A stretch of DNA of 64,000 nt from contig OX328132.1 in NCBI GenBank assembly GCA_946811695.1, positions 96,720,022 through 96,784,021 on the forward strand. The letters run 5' to 3'. The DNA comes from Gonocerus acuteangulatus (lineage: Eukaryota; Arthropoda; Insecta; Hemiptera; Coreidae). Positions within the stretch are counted from its first letter, which is position 1. Every line of letters starts with the position of its first letter. Shown in pieces: positions 44,754 to 55,148 of this stretch. The position numbers and the translations under genes were made by a program. The notes beneath the pieces were generated by a model. The model saw only the letters and a list, made by a program, of their open reading frames with translations, was not told where the DNA came from and searched no databases.

Positions 44754-44835
44754 CCCGGACCAGTTTTGAAAATAAAATTATGTTGGTCAGTGTAGTAAAT
44801 GAAGAATTGATTTATAGACTATAAATTTGTTGTCA
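44754..44835 (+). mobile_element. Left-end fragment of the pogo family found at 59.6 kb
   Basis: CAGTAAAACCCGGACCAGTT, then AAATTATGTT, then CAGTGTAGTAAATGAAG matches 59641-59745 with a short internal gap. Only this end remains. Confidence 0.55.
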
Positions 44836-44957
44836 ATAATAGAGACATTAAAATTTAAATAAATAAATCTTTCAATACAATATCAAAAATTTCACCAACT
44901 TTGGTTACAAATCATTGAATATTCATTATTTGCTAATAGTATAGAACCACTACAAAC

Positions 44958-45134
44958 CTTAATGACTTTCTTAATATAAGTGTAGAGTTCTGAATCCTTG
45001 GACACATTTGGCATCCTGTCAGCTATATCACGAACTTCAGTACCTCTTATCTTAACCATGCTATGTAATACAGTTTTTACTGTCCTCAAGGGAAAATCAA
45101 ATTCCTCATTTTTCCACCAAGATGTAGGGTAATC
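44958..45134 (-). CDS. CKAP5: CKAP5/Mini spindles exon
   Basis: Acceptor AG at 45136-45135 and donor GTTTGT at 44957; 59 codons, phase 0 at both ends. The peptide includes FDFPLRTVKTVLHSMVKIRG, then EVRDIADRMPN and DSELYTYIKKVIK. It matches the family block in which a short acidic stretch is followed by FPIRTLKTLLHTLCKLKG and later ELxxxIxxxxK. This is a helical part of the domain after TOG5. The donor is weak, so an alternative end a few bases away cannot be ruled out, but the phase supports it. Confidence 0.92.
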
Positions 45135-45469
45135 CTATGTAATCAACACATACAATAATAGACAAACAAATAATAATATGTAGAACATGACCAACTAAGT
45201 GCACCAACCATAAAAAAAAAATAAAAATAAAAAAAATAAATAAACAAAGTTCATTATTTGTAAAATGATGGCTTTAATTAATGCAAGATGGTCCATATTT
45301 AAAAAAGAACTCAGAATATTATGCTAAGTATTATAGTTACATTCTGATGAACAATGGCAGTTGATGCACAGTAAAAGATAAAACTATTCTCTTATTTTTT
45401 ATATTAATTTAACAATACATAAGAAAAACTAACACACACAGGGTCTGTTCAAAACGTAATTTCAATGTA

Positions 45470-45705
45470 TCCTTTTGAAGACATTTATTTGTAGGGCATT
45501 TAGTAAGCGGTTGTATGGTTACCCTCCATCAACCACAATTTCCCAAAACTGCTTATATCAGTTAAGGAAATGTTTGCTTTCTAATACTTCCTTAACTCCA
45601 AACTTAACAAAAATTTAAATATCTTAGCTTATACAAATGTTAAGACGTCTGGAAAATGTTTCAACTGAATCTGTTGTTTCTGTCAAATCAAAGCAAAAAT
45701 TAGTT
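45470..45705 (-). repeat. R-family tail relic
   Basis: The order matches the R tail in the inverted orientation: GGGCATTTAGTAAGCGG, GGTTACC, CTTCCTTAACTCCAAAC, AAAAATTTAAATATCTT, then GGAAAATGTTTCAACTGAAT. It is strongly diverged. Confidence 0.5.
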
Positions 45706-45920
45706 AGGAAAACTACTTCTAGCAAGTTAGCACTCACTGGTATTTTAGCAAGAACCACTTGAAGAAGAGTTAATCCGTAAAAATGTGTAGAAAATAGATT
45801 TAAAATTTTACAAAAGTAAAAAAAAAAATGTTGATGACCTGAGATGGCAATAAGATAAAAAATAGATTAACAGCATTGAGCTCACAACACAACACACTAG
45901 AGCAAATAGTTATACCTTAC

Positions 45921-46086
45921 CTTCAAGAATAAGTTGAACTCAGATAAAACTCTAACATAATCTAACTCTGAATCCCATTCTGGCTGAGCTTTATTTAATT
46001 TCCATAGACATTTTACAACAAGATCTTTAAAATGATTTGTAGCTTTAGGATTACTAACGCAACTGTATAAAATTTTGAATAATGCA
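45921..46086 (-). CDS. CKAP5: CKAP5/Mini spindles exon
   Basis: Acceptor (tttgtttcag, AG at 46088-46087) and donor GTAAGG at 45920. The first base completes a Cys codon begun by TG in the previous exon; 55 codons follow in phase. The peptide ALFKILYSCVSNPKATNHFK, then DLVVKCLWKLNKAQPEWDSE, then VRVLSEFNLFLK corresponds to the family block with the conserved LVxKCLWK motif. It belongs to the helical repeat region between TOG5 and the C-terminal PFL block. Confidence 0.93.
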
Positions 46087-46099
46087 CTGAAACAAACAA

Positions 46100-47235
46100 A
46101 AAAAAAAAAAAATCAATATTAATACAAAACTGAAAATCAGTATAAGATTATATCAAGTAATCTAATACAGTAATTTGCCAGGAAAATTAATTATGAAGAC
46201 AAAATGATAATCTAAGGGGTAGAATGACAAATGAAAATTAAGTAGTATGTATGAAAAAAATTAAATTCCAAGGCACTTAAACTTAATCTATAGAATTATT
46301 TATTTAATTTCCCCCAAAAAATCATAATCTTACATTTAGGGAATATTAGAAAATAGAAATAGCAGTACAAAAAAAAATATTAATATCCTCCCCAAAAATA
46401 AAATGCAATGTTCTGTTAAATTTAAAACAAGCTATAAAAGATAAATAATAGAATTAACCAGAATTACGGCTTATTCGGAATTATAAAATAGGAATATATA
46501 TTTCAATTTACATAGTTAATCAAACTGATCTTTTTTTACTAAAAAATTAATATTTTATTAATATCTATAATTTATAAAACTTGTTTCGTTCAATAAATAA
46601 TTGTTGAAGAAAAAAAATCATTTTTTTTTTTTTTTTTAATTTTTCTTATGAATTTAATTAGAGGAGGAAAAAGAAGGAATAAAACAAATTAATAAATAAA
46701 TAATAAATATAATATAATAAATAGTATAATTTAAGAACAATTATGAAATATTAATAATAAAACACAATTCTACTTTTATACAGTTATTTCATTCAATAGC
46801 TCTTTATCATATGAAATGTTTCAGAACACAGAGTAAGAATCTCCTCATAGCATCATACACTACGACTAAATACATCTTTAGACATATTCAAAGACAAGGA
46901 AATTAACGTGTTTTTGCTTGTGCACTGAGACAAACTGGAAAACTATTTGTTAGGATCATATTTTCCATCTCTAATTTAGACTAAAGATGCAAAAGGTTTG
47001 GCAATAGTGGCCTTGGGTTCAGTCTAATTACATGCTTAATGGACCCTTAAGGTGGTCATAACACTCCGCTTGAGCAAAAGTTAGCTTCAACTCACAATAA
47101 TACAGAAAAACACATGTAAGGACATTCTTCTATAATCTAATGAATAGCTAAGTAACTAGGATACATCCATAGAGTGACACAAGAGATCTCTGGGCCTTGT
47201 AGCAGCAAGGATTATAGAAAGAATGAAAAAACGAA
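46100..47235. other. CKAP5 intron, AT-rich, no recognised genes
   Basis: Low-complexity AT-rich DNA, with a T-run at about 46619-46637. Nothing conserved with other parts of the window. Confidence 0.45.
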
Positions 47236-47239
47236 CATA

Positions 47240-47352
47240 TTTGAGCTTAGCACTCTCAGCACGGTCCTGGCTGCTCGAATATATTTGTGTGTAGCACTCA
47301 AAGCAAGTTTATAGCAAACGAAAATATTCTTTCATAGCATTCTAAGGGTTAA
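47240..47352 (-). mobile_element. piggyBac-like terminus, copy 1
   Basis: Read on the minus strand from TTAA at 47352-47349: CCCTTAGAATGCTATGAAAG, TTCGTT.GC, then AAATATATTCGAGC. The same order of blocks follows TTAA at 47726-47723. CCC directly after TTAA is a piggyBac hallmark. No opposite end or transposase is seen. Confidence 0.45.
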
Positions 47353-47644
47353 AGTTTCCGTTGCGGTGAGGACTTAACTGAAGCACGATTAGGTGATAGT
47401 CAGTCTAGTGATTTTCGGATTTATTACAAACAGATTTTATAATGTTAAAACTAATGCCTTCAACTTTATACTCCATTTTATAGCTTTTGTTAATCCCCCT
47501 AAGAAAATCATAATTTGAGAATGTACAAAGAGGATTTTACCAAACTATCTTCAAAGGATGCTTGCTTAAGCTCATAATTTCAGTATTATATTCTTGATAG
47601 TGATGGAGATAATATATTTTATACTAATTTCTAAAGACACGATT

Positions 47645-47726
47645 TTGGACGCTCGAATATATTTGGGCGCATCTGGAGCAAGATTATGGTGAACGAATGT
47701 ATTCGTTCATAGCATTCTAAGGGTTA
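47645..47726 (-). mobile_element. piggyBac-like terminus, copy 2
   Basis: From TTAA at 47726: CCCTTAGAATGCTATGAACG, AATACATTCGTTCAC, AAATATATTCGAGCG. Same orientation as copy 1, about 375 bp away, so they are two copies or a direct duplication and not the two ends of one element. Confidence 0.45.
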
Positions 47727-47826
47727 AGCTGAAAAAAGCTTTTATATTTACGAAATGAATACACTGAATACAAAATTGTCACCTCTCTCTTACAATTAAT
47801 AAAACAGAATAAAATAAGGATGAATG

Positions 47827-48010
47827 CCAACGGCCATAGCCATGTTGAATGCACCGGTTCCCGTTGATCACCGAAGTTAAGCAATGTCAGACGTGGCCAG
47901 TACCTGAATGGGTGACCGACTACATGCCGTTGGCATTATAATAGGGAGGCAACCTGTAGATAGTCCAGCGTTAATAGCCAAATTGTTGATACGCCGTTAA
48001 ACAAAAAAAT
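47827..48010 (+). mobile_element. 5S-rRNA-derived SINE with 14-bp target duplications
   Basis: The first 108 bases are 5S rRNA-like: GCCAACGGCCATAGCCATGT, TTGAATGCACCGGTTCCCGT, GATCACCGAAGTTAAGCAAT, then GTACCTGAATGGGTGACC and CCGTTGGCAT. The internal promoter region (A box and C box) is recognisable. A 75-bp tail follows (GGGAGGCAACCTGTAGATAG), ending in an A-rich run. Exact 14-bp duplications aataaggatgaatg flank it (47813-47826 and 48011-48024). It is thus a retroposed SINE3-type element and not a 5S gene. A second, broken copy is at 57810-57935. The tail motif GGAGGNAACCT.TAG also appears in the tRNA-Ser-like SINE. Confidence 0.9.
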
Positions 48011-48651
48011 AATAAGGATGAATGTTTAGTATACTATGTTTACAATACCCAAGAAACTGTTAGCCACTTTTGAGACAAAGTATTATTTATTGCTGAAAGA
48101 CTGATATTTATATTTTAAGAATTCACACTATATTCCATTTAAACCTGAACAATAACAATAGTTAATAATTCTATCCAGATCGGTATAAGATAAAATGTGT
48201 AGCTACTGTCCCCCAAAGTCAGACAATAAGAGGGAGAATCGGACATGAAAATGATTTTGCTCAGTCATAATATGACTGCACTTACAACGTCCATGTGTGT
48301 AGTTATTCATTGGAATCATATCTCCATTATGAAAACTAAAAAATCTAGAAATTCTTCTTTTTTTTTTTTTACAGTGCATCTTCATTAAAGCAGACTAGTG
48401 CCATGTTAGTAGCTATTTTCATATTTAGTACAGCAAGCTTAGCTTATTATTTATTTTTTGTTCAATAATAAATTAATTAATTTGATTATACAATTACTAT
48501 TACCAAATTATTAAATCAATATATAAAATAAGACATCATACAAATATATTTAAAAAATAAATATTCAAAAGCCGAAACAGGCACTATCAGTGGAAATGTG
48601 TGGAAACGTATACATATATAAGTACTTTATAGAGAAATAAAACGTTCTTAC

Positions 48652-48833
48652 CACATGACATTAGTCTTGTTGGACTGTTCTAAAAAGCGAATGATCAAGT
48701 TATTCACAACTCTTCCAAACATGTTTTGCTTATTATCCAACCTTGGTTCAGTTAAAAGAAGTAAAAACTGTTCTAGTATTTTGTACAGTGTAGACTCTGA
48801 TATTTGAGAACAGAGATCCTTACTATTGCACAA
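48652..48833 (-). CDS. CKAP5: CKAP5/Mini spindles exon
   Basis: Acceptor (TTTTTAG, AG at 48835-48834) and donor GTAAGA at 48651. It encodes LCNSKDLCSQISESTLYKIL, EQFLLLLTEPRLDNKQNMFG, RVVNNLIIRFLEQSNKTNVM, with TG left over for the next exon. This matches the family block in which LxxLLxxLLxxMLDxRL is followed by VNxLxxxVLExSDxTNxL. It begins in phase 0, like the end of the previous exon. Confidence 0.93.
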
Positions 48834-49499
48834 CTAAAAAAGTAAAATACAAAAACTAAAGCGTACAAATAATTGCAAAGGAGAAACATTGAAAAAAATT
48901 TCTAGGCCTTAGAATCTGAACATAATTTTTAAAAAATCTACAAAAGTTTTAAAAAATGTAATATATATATTTAAACAAACCACAAGAGAGGATGATAGGC
49001 CAATTAGCTGATGAAATCACTCTGATAAATGCTTCCTCTACGAATCTGTATTTATCAACCAAGAAAATAACCCTGTTTATGACAAAATTGATAAAAAAAG
49101 TCATCTCCTCTACCTACTCCAACATTTTTCATTTATTAAAAACGTCTTGATAAAACTCTATACCACCTGCAATGAAACCCTTCATACCTGCCTCCCTTCC
49201 ATTATCCCACACTTTTATGACACCACCCTCTGGCCTTTACAACCACACTTAACTTAATGGGTGGTAGAAAATTCCTCCCCCACCCACCTCTTCAAACTTA
49301 CCCTGATTAACCACAGTCAGAAATGATTAGGCATCTGTGAGGCATAGTTCTCCGTCTTTTCAACGGTAAGCCTATTTTCATCATGTACTTGTTAATTTTA
49401 TATCTGTATCCATGTTCCCCATCTCTCTCTTAAACCAGAATTAAAGTACCACTAATTTGGGGTCTAACTACAGCACACACTTACTGTATAATGTTTTTC

Positions 49500-49690
49500 T
49501 ATTTTTTTTATTTATTTTTTTTTTTTTTTTACATATATATGTTAGTATTAACTCTGCCCTACTTGTTTTACAGCTCTGATGAAGGCTTGAATTTCAAGCC
49601 GAAACGTCGGCTAACAATAAAACTCATTTTCTAAAAAAAATGTAGTTTTATTACGACCTTCGCATCACCAACGGTCAACAATCTCCTCTC
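49500..49690 (+). mobile_element. Penelope-like relic with hammerhead-like core, copy 2
   Basis: Homologous to 9990-10250: TTTACAGC, the GGCTTG stem, GAAAC, AAATGTAGTTTTAT, CAACGGTCAACAATC and CTCTCAATT blocks occur in the same order. Upstream, 49010-49340 is CT-rich and may be a decayed coding part of the same element, but no domain can be named. Confidence 0.5.
49572..49612 (+). ncRNA. Hammerhead-ribozyme-like motif
   Basis: Parts in order: stem I 5' strand AGCT (49572-49575), core CTGATGA (49576-49582), one extra A, stem II GGCTTG/CAAGCC around AATTT (49584-49600), core GAAAC (49601-49605), cleavage triplet GTC (49606-49608), stem I 3' strand GGCT (49609-49612, pairing with AGCT through one G-U). 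Stem III would be just AC with GU and no loop, which fits only very small type I or dimer-forming hammerheads. All invariant core bases are present, but the extra A before stem II is not standard. Confidence 0.45.
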
Positions 49691-49838
49691 AATTAATATT
49701 TATACATTAATTATATCCATGGATTAGCATGTCAAGTGAAGAGGGGAGTAATTTTATAAGAAATTTTGAAAAAGAGATAAGAGAACATATCCTCTTTGAG
49801 TGTTAAGTTCCCGCCTGCAAAAGGCTGCCTGACGTCTG

Positions 49839-49960
49839 TTAACCCTTTCTCTACCGTTGACTTCTCTTACAGTCGAGAGCGGTTGGGACCTGTGTATTGT
49901 TGACTTGTGTACAAGTCGGAGAAAGGCGAGACTCACATACAGTTTAATTGTCCAACAGTT
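49839..49960 (+). mobile_element. Possible piggyBac-like terminus
   Basis: TTAA (49839-49842) is followed by CCCTTTCTCTACCGTTGACT, then TCTTACAGTCGAGAGCGG. This resembles the left end at 36434 (CCCTTTCCTTAC, GACTTCTGTGGAAGTCGAAG). No partner end was found. Confidence 0.3.
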
Positions 49961-50445
49961 GAGAGCTTCTCGTATCTCTCGCATTCTTTCTATTCTCATT
50001 TCTCTACTTTAGAGCCATCTAGCATTACCGCATAGTACTTCTATTATTCCTGCCTATTACTAGAGGGTATTTAAATAAAGTTTTTGGCACATGAGAGCTA
50101 TTTAGGCAAATTACGACTCAATGACCTCTCAGCCCATTCACATCTTCAGCCCTCATCAAATCAGCGTTAGTTTTTATACCTTTATATATTTCGAATTTTA
50201 ATTAATATATTAAATATTTAAATTCATTTAACTGTACATATTTATAATAATCTTTTTGTTTACATAAATAAGTTGTATATATTGGGTTGTAAAATAAGTT
50301 CATAGTGTTTTAGCGTGGTTCCTCCCTCCACCACAGGGAGGAACCCCGCTTATAAGGTTGATCTCATGACACAACCCGGAAGTGCCGACTAGAAAATTTT
50401 GCGTCTCAGAACCCCTAGAGAACGAAAATAACGGTGGTTCAAATT

Positions 50446-50505
<60 letters not shown>

Positions 50506-50508
<3 letters not shown>

Positions 50509-51798
50509 GAAGGTGTTGTACCTCTGACCATATTGTACCTTTGACCACCGAGGCTGTGGCGGCATGTAGCAACAATTTATAAATTTTGGTGTAATTAGTG
50601 TTTAGCTCCTTAACTAAAGCGCTTGTGTAACCTACTTTGGCTTATTAAAGTCAAAGAGGATTCTTGCAAAAAATACTTATCCATTTCTATCATAAAAATG
50701 TAAGTTATTTATTGATGACGTTTTGCCTCATAATATTTTTTGTATTATGTCTTTTTAGATGGAAATCATTTGGCAAAGTAGCTATTACAATAAGAAATAT
50801 GGTGTAGCTTCTAAAATTAATTTATCTTAATCCTAAAATTTGTAGCATACTTTTTAATTTGTACTACCAGGGTGTTGTACCTCTGAGACCACGACTAGTT
50901 GTTGTTCCTTTGACCAGGTCAAAGGTACAACACACCTGAGTAATGTTTTCATAATTCAAGTTTTTTGTTTGTAATTTTGCTTTTTGTTTTGTCTTCTGCT
51001 ACAACTTATTACAAAATAATTAATACTGGTTGCTTCAATTGTTCAAAAAAATTTAAAAAATAATAAATGCAATAAGTTCAAACTGACTTTATCAATCCTC
51101 AGTGTAGCAGTTCGAACCTATCGCTCCTTATCGTTCGACCTGAAGTTGTAAGGCCTCATTGAAAAGTGCAGGCAAGGAAAATGTAAAATAGGGGCCGGCC
51201 TAAAGGGGAACCTCGTGTCCTGACAGATATCCCTGAAAAGCTAATTATTGAAGGTGAAAAAAAACAAAAAAAAACGAAAGTGACAAGTTTACGAGAGAAG
51301 ATGAAAATTTGTATGATATTGATGTTGAAGACGTTGTGGCTAAACTCCCGTACCCTACCATTGCTAGTGGATCTGCTTGACGTTTAAAACATTTATCGAT
51401 TGGACTTGATTTTAAGCATATTAAGCATAACATAATATCAATAATAGCTTTTTCATTATGCTTACATCCTTGTCCTGTATTTATTAAACTTACAATTAAT
51501 TACAATATTACTGAATAACATTTTTTTTCTGTACTGCTGTGTTGTTTTTACGTGGTCAGAGGTACAACACTCCAAGGTCAAAGGTACAACTACATGTTGT
51601 ACCTTTGACCACTGTATGATTATTTTTTTAAAAATTAATTAAAAATATTAAATCTAAAGCTAGAACCTTGAAAAAATTAAATATGATAACCAATAGAATG
51701 CTAATTACAATGAAATAAAAAAAATGAATTTAGCCTTAATATTCAAGCTAAAAAAAAATAAATTGTGCAAAGTGGTCAAAGGTACAACACCTTCCCCC
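50506..51798 (+). mobile_element. pogo-like element nested in the (TA)n of an R copy
   Basis: Ends: GGGGAAGGTGTTGTACCTCT at 50506 and, from 51798 on the other strand, GGGGGAAGGTGTTGTACCTT, followed by TGACCA at both. It sits in (TA)n, so the TA target is plausible but cannot be proven. The 14-mer TTGTACCTTTGACC and its reverse complement recur inside at about 50537, 50920, 51555, 51579 and 51598. It keeps a C-terminal transposase fragment (51193-51380). Fragments of the same family lie at 20180-20450 and 32324-32500. Confidence 0.75.
51193..51380 (+). pseudogene. C-terminal fragment of a pogo/jerky-like transposase
   Basis: The first frame reads GRPKGEPRVLTDIPEKLIIE, then GEKKQKK; the K-G-x-x-R-V/I-L-T-D-x-P-E-K pattern is typical of the linker after the DDE domain in pogo/jerky transposases. 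After a shift in the A-rich tract (about 51258-51275) the frame reads SDKFTREDENLYDIDVEDVV, then AKLPYPTIASGSA, and stops at TGA 51378. The acidic end is conserved in the relic at 20180-20450. No catalytic residues are left. Confidence 0.5.
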
Positions 51799-52689
51799 AT
51801 ATATATTTGTCTGTTCGCTGCCCTGACAGGTCAAAAATGGTCTGATTTTGATGAAATTTTGTACAAAAATCTTTCGTCTAATTTGAAAGGTCAAGTTCGT
51901 TAACCAGCAGAATCCGCCCACTGGAACATGGTTTTTCGAGCGAATGTCGCGCGAAAAAAATCGTTCTGCTTACTCATATGCTTGCAAGTACTCGTTTTAT
52001 AGGCTTCTTGGCCTAGGAAAACGAATGAAACCATTTTTAAGGCAAAAGCTTTAACCCAATTTTCGAGAAAATTGGAAAAATAGTTGTTGAATACCGTTTT
52101 TGGTTTGGGTACTTAGAATCATGGGATTCAGTTGAAACATTTTCTGCATGTTCAACATTCATCAAAACTAATATGTTGAAATTTTGGTTACGTTTGGAGC
52201 TAAGGAAGGGTTAGAATAAAATATTTTATTAAGAGACATGAAAAACTTTGGGAACTTCATATACTTTCTTTAATATCCCGAAAACGGTTGAGAATCTTGG
52301 TAAACAGAAGGTTACCATTCGAAAGCTTAATAAATACTCTACAAAAAAGATTCTAATGAAAGTTTTGATTAGGCGATGTCAATCGGAGAAATAAGTGTTT
52401 AAACTTTGGAGTAATTGATTTTGTTTATTCAAACGGTTCTTTATGCCTGTTTTTATTCCTTGTTATTTTTTAATTGCTTATAGTTGGATAATGTATTTGA
52501 CAATAAAACAGATTAAGTAAAATAAGAACAACAATTTATTGTTATAAGTGTAGAGAGAGACTCGAAGACCTTGTGACGGGGGTCTTTTTTGTGGTTCGGC
52601 GGCCCATACAGGTAAGATCATAAATCAAGACCTTTCAACAAAGGTGGAACGAAAATAATAACTGTTTCTATTTTAATCTTTCCAAATGA

Positions 52690-53010
52690 GACTAGGGATC
52701 AGAACAGTACCGGGCTAAGATGATGCAGTTCCTGCGAGTCAGGCTTTTTTTAATATTACGATCACATGTCATTCTACAATTCAGTTGGGTGGCTCTGTGG
52801 ATACCTTCAAAGATAGACATAAAATTCCTGGGATTAATAATGGATGAAAAATTGCAGTGGTGATATAATGTTACCATTCTGAGATGTGAGGCATCCCTTC
52901 GAATCCTTAAAACATCAGCCCTGTATAGGGTTGCCACCCTAAAGAGATTTCTTTTGATGAGTGCAAGTTGTATACTCTACCGACAGTGGCGCCGTCTACC
53001 TCACCTGGGC
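52690..53010 (+). pseudogene. Short LINE reverse transcriptase relic
   Basis: The plus frame reads IKFLGLIMDEKLQW at about 52820-52860, then a stop, then VTILRCEASLRILKTSALYR. This corresponds to the V/IKFLGhhhDxKLxW motif and the following Cys/Leu-rich stretch at the end of the reverse transcriptase palm/thumb in non-LTR elements. Both flanks are lost or beyond recognition. Confidence 0.45.
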
Positions 53011-53590
53011 GAACCACCCCCGGTCAAGTCGGGACAGACGAAGTCCACCCCGCTTTCACATAGCGTGTAAGGTCAAGAAATCCATCTCGCTATACAGAGT
53101 GCTCAAAGTATTTTTGTTCCCTTTCACCGGCTTTAATATATCATGGCCGAGTAGTCACCTACAACCACCGGGCAGTGGAGGAGCAAAGGCATGCAGCTGA
53201 CCATAAATGAGGAAACAGGGAGAGATGCACCCCTTCTATCCAACAAGGCACCATCAACAGGTACCTATTTAATGTAACTTCATGGATCCCCAGCAGCCCA
53301 TCTTCATCACCACATCATCAGCTCATCATTATTTCAACTCATCAGTCCCACCACTTTCAAAATTTCATTAATATATTAACCACCATTTGTTTCTGATTTT
53401 GGCAATTTCCCCCCACTCTTCATTGTACTCAATAAATATAAATTATCAACTCATTCTTCATACAGTCCACTTATTTATCCAGCCCCACAAAATATTACTT
53501 CCACATCATACCATATAAAAAATGGTGGTGTGGCAATCTTTTTACAAGCCCATTATATTCTACATTGAGGCAGGACATTTACCTCAAGAA
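53011..53590. other. GC-richer stretch of unknown origin in a CKAP5 intron
   Basis: Starts GC-rich (CGCCGTCTACCTCACCTGGG, CCACCCCGCTTTC) and turns CT-rich (ATCATCAGCTCATC). The plus frame at 52961-53200 has no domain. It may be the remains of the 3' end of the LINE relic just upstream. Confidence 0.3.
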
Positions 53591-53916
53591 TTTTAGAGAG
53601 GTCTAAATGGCGCAGAAAGGTTTAAATTAATTTGTTCAACTGGAGTGAATGTAATAAGTTGAAAGAGTGTGTCTGTACAGCGTGCTTTCCTGTGTGTATG
53701 ATTATTTATTACGTGAATGAGTCTATTCCAAATGTTTATTTGTAAATATGCCAATAAATTTTGTTTAGGTTTAGATTTGTTGTGAATGGCTGATGCAGTA
53801 TAATTTAAAAAGGATGCAACCTGTTTATTGTGTAAATATGTACATAAAGAACTGCAGTTTAAATTTATATTTAAGGAATTTTTGCCTCCCAATCATTGGA
53901 TTTTATGACTTAGTGT

Positions 53917-54390
53917 GTGGCATGCCACAACCCGTGTAGTTGGTTGTGTTGTAGGCTGGTTTATTCGTTCCTCCATTGTCTCAGAGAGTGTTTCAAGTGC
54001 CTTGTTCTGGAATCATTTTGGGCTCTGACTTTTCTGTTAATTTTTACAGCAGTTTCTTCCCCAAATGTGTGTCATGGTAAAAAACATGATTCTGAAGGAA
54101 ATTATCCAGAATTTCCAATGGGTATGTTATTTTTTCACATTAACAAAACAAATGAAATCGAAAAATTAAGACAAAAGAAATTACCATTTTTTGGAAGGTT
54201 TAGGGTTTACCGATCCTGCAGTCAAAGTGTAAAGAAAATATTTTGTCATACTACTGCAATGAGTATGACAACAATTCTTGTCAAGGAAAATTGCTGTAAT
54301 ATTTTGAACACACTAGGTTTATGTATATATCCGAGCATATTGTTAATGTTTGCGCAATCAGTCACACATTTTCCCTGGTTAACAGGTTAA
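53917..54390 (+). CDS. Uncertain 157-residue open frame opposite to CKAP5
   Basis: An unbroken frame of this length is rare in such AT-rich DNA. The predicted peptide has a Cys-rich start (MACHNPCSWLCCRL), a hydrophobic segment at about residues 32-48 (SFWALTFLLIFTAVSS) and a second one near the end (LNTLGLCIYPSILLMFAQ). No family is recognised, no second copy is in the window, and it lies inside a CKAP5 intron without visible splice partners or promoter. It could be a chance frame or a broken element gene. Confidence 0.2.
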   Translation: MACHNPCSWLCCRLVYSFLHCLRECFKCLVLESFWALTFLLIFTAVSSPNVCHGKKHDSEGNYPEFPMGMLFFHINKTNEIEKLRQKKLPFFGRFRVYRSCSQSVKKIFCHTTAMSMTTILVKENCCNILNTLGLCIYPSILLMFAQSVTHFPWLTG

Positions 54391-54590
54391 AACATAAAAT
54401 AAAATAAAAAAAAAAAAAAAACTGATGTTAATCATTCAATAAATTAACGTTTTTAGAAAAAAAATCATCACTTTTATCAACGACAGTTATTTTAATCTGT
54501 GCCAAATAACAATATCATTTTCAATTGAAACATACTAAAGTCAATTTTTAGACATTACAGTGAATAAAAATTATAAAATAACAAACTTAC

Positions 54591-54719
54591 CTTTATAAAA
54601 AGAGAGAATGTAGCATTATAGCAGTTGACAACTTCAGGATGAGCACTCTGATTTAAAATAATTATTAGGTGTACTAATTGAGAAACCAATTGATCAGCAA
54701 ATTCAACTAAATGATCACG
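54591..54719 (-). CDS. CKAP5: CKAP5/Mini spindles exon
   Basis: Acceptor (tttttcag, AG at 54721-54720) and donor GTAAGT at 54590. It has exactly 43 codons, phase 0 at both ends: RDHLVEFADQLVSQLVHLII, then ILNQSAHPEVVNCYNATFSL, then FIK. It corresponds to the family helix pair that starts HIDQFLxxTFxQLxLI. Joined to the next exon it reads without a gap through TFSLFIK-LCNSKD, as expected for this helical domain. Confidence 0.9.
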
Positions 54720-55148
54720 CTGAAAAATAAGATAATAAATCTTATGAATTAACTTTTTAAATATTTAAAAAAATATTACATAAAAAGCAAATAAGCTCGC
54801 ATTCAGGCTAAAATTAATTAAAGAAGACCTTTTTTTAAATATTAGTTGATAATAAAGAAATACTACATCATGGTGATTCATTTAATCAATACTTTATTTT
54901 CAAAATGGCAGAGTTATATTATTTTGATTTCTTCTTGTTTAAAGGCGCATCTGCTTCTAGACTATTAGTGCTGAGCAGAAAGTTTATATTTTTAAAAACA
55001 ATTTAATTTCCCGCTGATTTCTTTTAAATTATTTATAATTAAACATATAAAGTGCATTTGAACAGTAACCCAGAATGATCTTCCAATTTATAAATAAAAA
55101 TATGATATTTAATAAAATCTTAATTTAACCTTTCCGAAATCCACTAAA

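Larger units (their letters stand above)
50315..52445 (+). repeat. R-family repeat, fullest copy, split by a nested element
   Basis: The head (GGTTCCTCCCTCCACCACAG to GGTGGTTCAAATTTGTG) lies at 50318-50448, (TA)n at 50449-50505, and then the nested element at 50506-51798. The body resumes at 51799 with TATATTTGTCTGTTCGC, GATTTTGATGAAATTTTGTA and CAGCAGAATCCGCCCAC, and the tail (TACTTAGAATCATGGG, AAATTTTGGTTACGTTTGG) runs to about 52445. Without the insert the repeat is about 840 bp. It is non-coding. The family has no recognised transposase; its borders are not yet clear. Confidence 0.75.

Noticed and set aside
47826..47934. Possible 5S rRNA gene
   Set aside because: It has changes from the usual 5S sequence, a foreign tail and target duplications; it is a 5S-derived SINE.
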